Shown piece by piece: positions 63,544 through 64,000 of a stretch of 64,000 bases of DNA. Position numbers and translations under genes: made by a program. This DNA comes from Acidobacteriota bacterium (lineage in GTDB: Bacteria; Acidobacteriota; Vicinamibacteria; Vicinamibacterales; JAKQTR01). The first letter of the stretch is position 1; each line of letters opens with the position of its first letter. Below the pieces are notes generated by a model. The model was not told the origin of the DNA, searched no databases, and saw nothing but the letters and a program-made list of their open reading frames with translations. The stretch covers positions 124,001 to 188,000 of the forward strand of contig JAPKZO010000006.1 in assembly GCA_026393755.1 (NCBI GenBank), written 5' to 3'.

Positions 63544-63604
63544 AGGATTCGAGGGGATCTGCGGGGACGCGGAGGAACCGTCGTTCTGACGGAACCACGG
63601 AGGA

Positions 63605-63610
63605 TATAAT
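63605..63610 (+). promoter_or_regulatory. Probable -10 box of the Tat [2Fe-2S] gene
   Basis: TATAAT is exact, 38 bases before the ATG at 63649. No TTGACA-like box is seen at 16-18 bases. Between the box and the start lies a 6-base GC hairpin (63616-63621 with 63628-63633) and GGAGG at 63639-63643. Confidence 0.5.
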
Positions 63611-63648
63611 TCCCCCGCCCCTCACGCGGGGCGTGTTTGGAGGTCTGC

Positions 63649-64000
63649 ATGAATCACGACGAGAAGGACAAGGAGGCGTCGCCGACAACCGGCGTCAGCC
63701 GTCGCGGCTTCATCGCGTCGGTGGGAACCGGTGCTATCGGTGCCGCCGCCGCCGTCACGATCGCCTCGGCTGCGCCGGCCGAGCCGCCCCCGATAACCGA
63801 GATCCCCGCTGGTGAGGTCAGCACGATCGCCCTCACCGTCAACGGTCGCCGCCACAAGATGCTGGTCGAGCCGCGATGGTCGCTGCTGTTCGTGCTGCGC
63901 GACCAACTCGGCCTCACTGGCACAAAGGTGGGCTGCGAGCGCGGCGAATGCGGCGCGTGCACGGTGCTGATCGACGGCAAGGCCCGGTACGCCTGCATGA
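63649..64000 (+). CDS. Tat-exported [2Fe-2S] subunit of a xanthine-dehydrogenase-type molybdoenzyme, 3'-truncated
   Basis: 117 codons are visible before the window ends. The N-terminus has a twin-arginine signal (SRRGFIASVGTGAIGAAAA). Then TIALTVNGRRHKMLVEPRWSLLFVLRDQLGLTGTKVGCERGECGACTVLIDGKARYACM, the plant-type [2Fe-2S] fold with the C....C..C pattern and a further Cys in the YACM stretch. In the xanthine oxidase family this small subunit passes electrons from the molybdenum site; IorA-type and aldehyde-oxidoreductase-type enzymes have exported versions. The catalytic subunit is probably downstream, outside the window. Confidence 0.88.
   Translation, partial: MNHDEKDKEASPTTGVSRRGFIASVGTGAIGAAAAVTIASAAPAEPPPITEIPAGEVSTIALTVNGRRHKMLVEPRWSLLFVLRDQLGLTGTKVGCERGECGACTVLIDGKARYACM

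Overview
The window is a GC-rich bacterial chromosome segment with dense gene packing, many 1-8 base stop/start overlaps and frequent GTG starts. No rRNA or tRNA was recognised, so taxonomy rests on gene content only. Zn-type HemB with HemL, a PgsB/PgsC/PgsW cluster, an acyl-CoA dehydrogenase/ETF/ETF-QO block, an M64 peptidase and several dispersed palindromes fit an uncultured Acidobacteriota-like or deltaproteobacteria-like organism. I lean to Acidobacteriota, but this is inference.

Layout. 0-3 kb: the end of a chromate transporter, then hemB-hemL. 3-19 kb is the accessory centrepiece. A minus-strand set (about 8.3 to 3.0 kb) encodes a small protein, a macro-domain protein, an HmcE/TmcC-like membrane cytochrome, an HmcF/TmcB-like CCG iron-sulfur protein fused to a receiver domain, a double-PAS histidine kinase and a receiver-only regulator. 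It starts at a good sigma-54 promoter. Just upstream lies a sigma-54 activator whose N-terminus is a complete ArsC-fold domain with all three catalytic cysteines. A diverging plus-strand set (10.8 to 18.4 kb) encodes a fuller Hmc-like complex: HmcF-like, HmcE-like, a four-cluster ferredoxin, an NrfD-type protein fused to a hexaheme cytochrome, a kinase broken by a frameshift and two receiver proteins, followed by a Cys-rich PadR regulator. Between the two sets lies a relic of hemL.

19-23.4 kb: a minus-strand cluster of cysteine desulfurase, two NifX-type proteins, a CGGC protein and DUF134 with a palindromic operator, facing a divergent Rrf2 regulator. 23.4-29.2 kb: adenylate kinase, a HAD hydrolase, LutCBA lactate oxidation and an Old Yellow Enzyme. 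29.3-33.2 kb: an ABC exporter whose permease is fused to a CPBP protease, and a quinone-oxidoreductase-like protein. 33.4-39.4 kb: acyl-CoA dehydrogenase, ETF-QO, EtfB and EtfA, a pathway from fatty acyl-CoA to quinone. 39.6-47.6 kb: a saccharopine-dehydrogenase-like protein, a hybrid kinase, 3-methyladenine glycosylase, Pgs polyglutamate genes and an SDR. 47.7-56.3 kb: TypA, three polytopic glycosyltransferase-like proteins, lactate permease and a hypothetical protein. 56.4-64 kb: DUF421, an M64 peptidase, an outer-membrane-like barrel, a rhomboid, PepD, an M29-like aminopeptidase and the start of a Tat-exported [2Fe-2S] subunit cut by the window edge.

Working model (inference): the 3-19 kb block is a redox-sensing and electron-transfer system. 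Soluble kinases with cysteine-bearing PAS domains phosphorylate receiver domains that have no DNA-binding output, one of them built into the electron-transfer subunit. The ArsC-PAS-sigma-54 activator sets transcription of the minus-strand set. Lactate and acyl-CoA oxidation modules elsewhere in the window could feed electrons to the same quinone pool.
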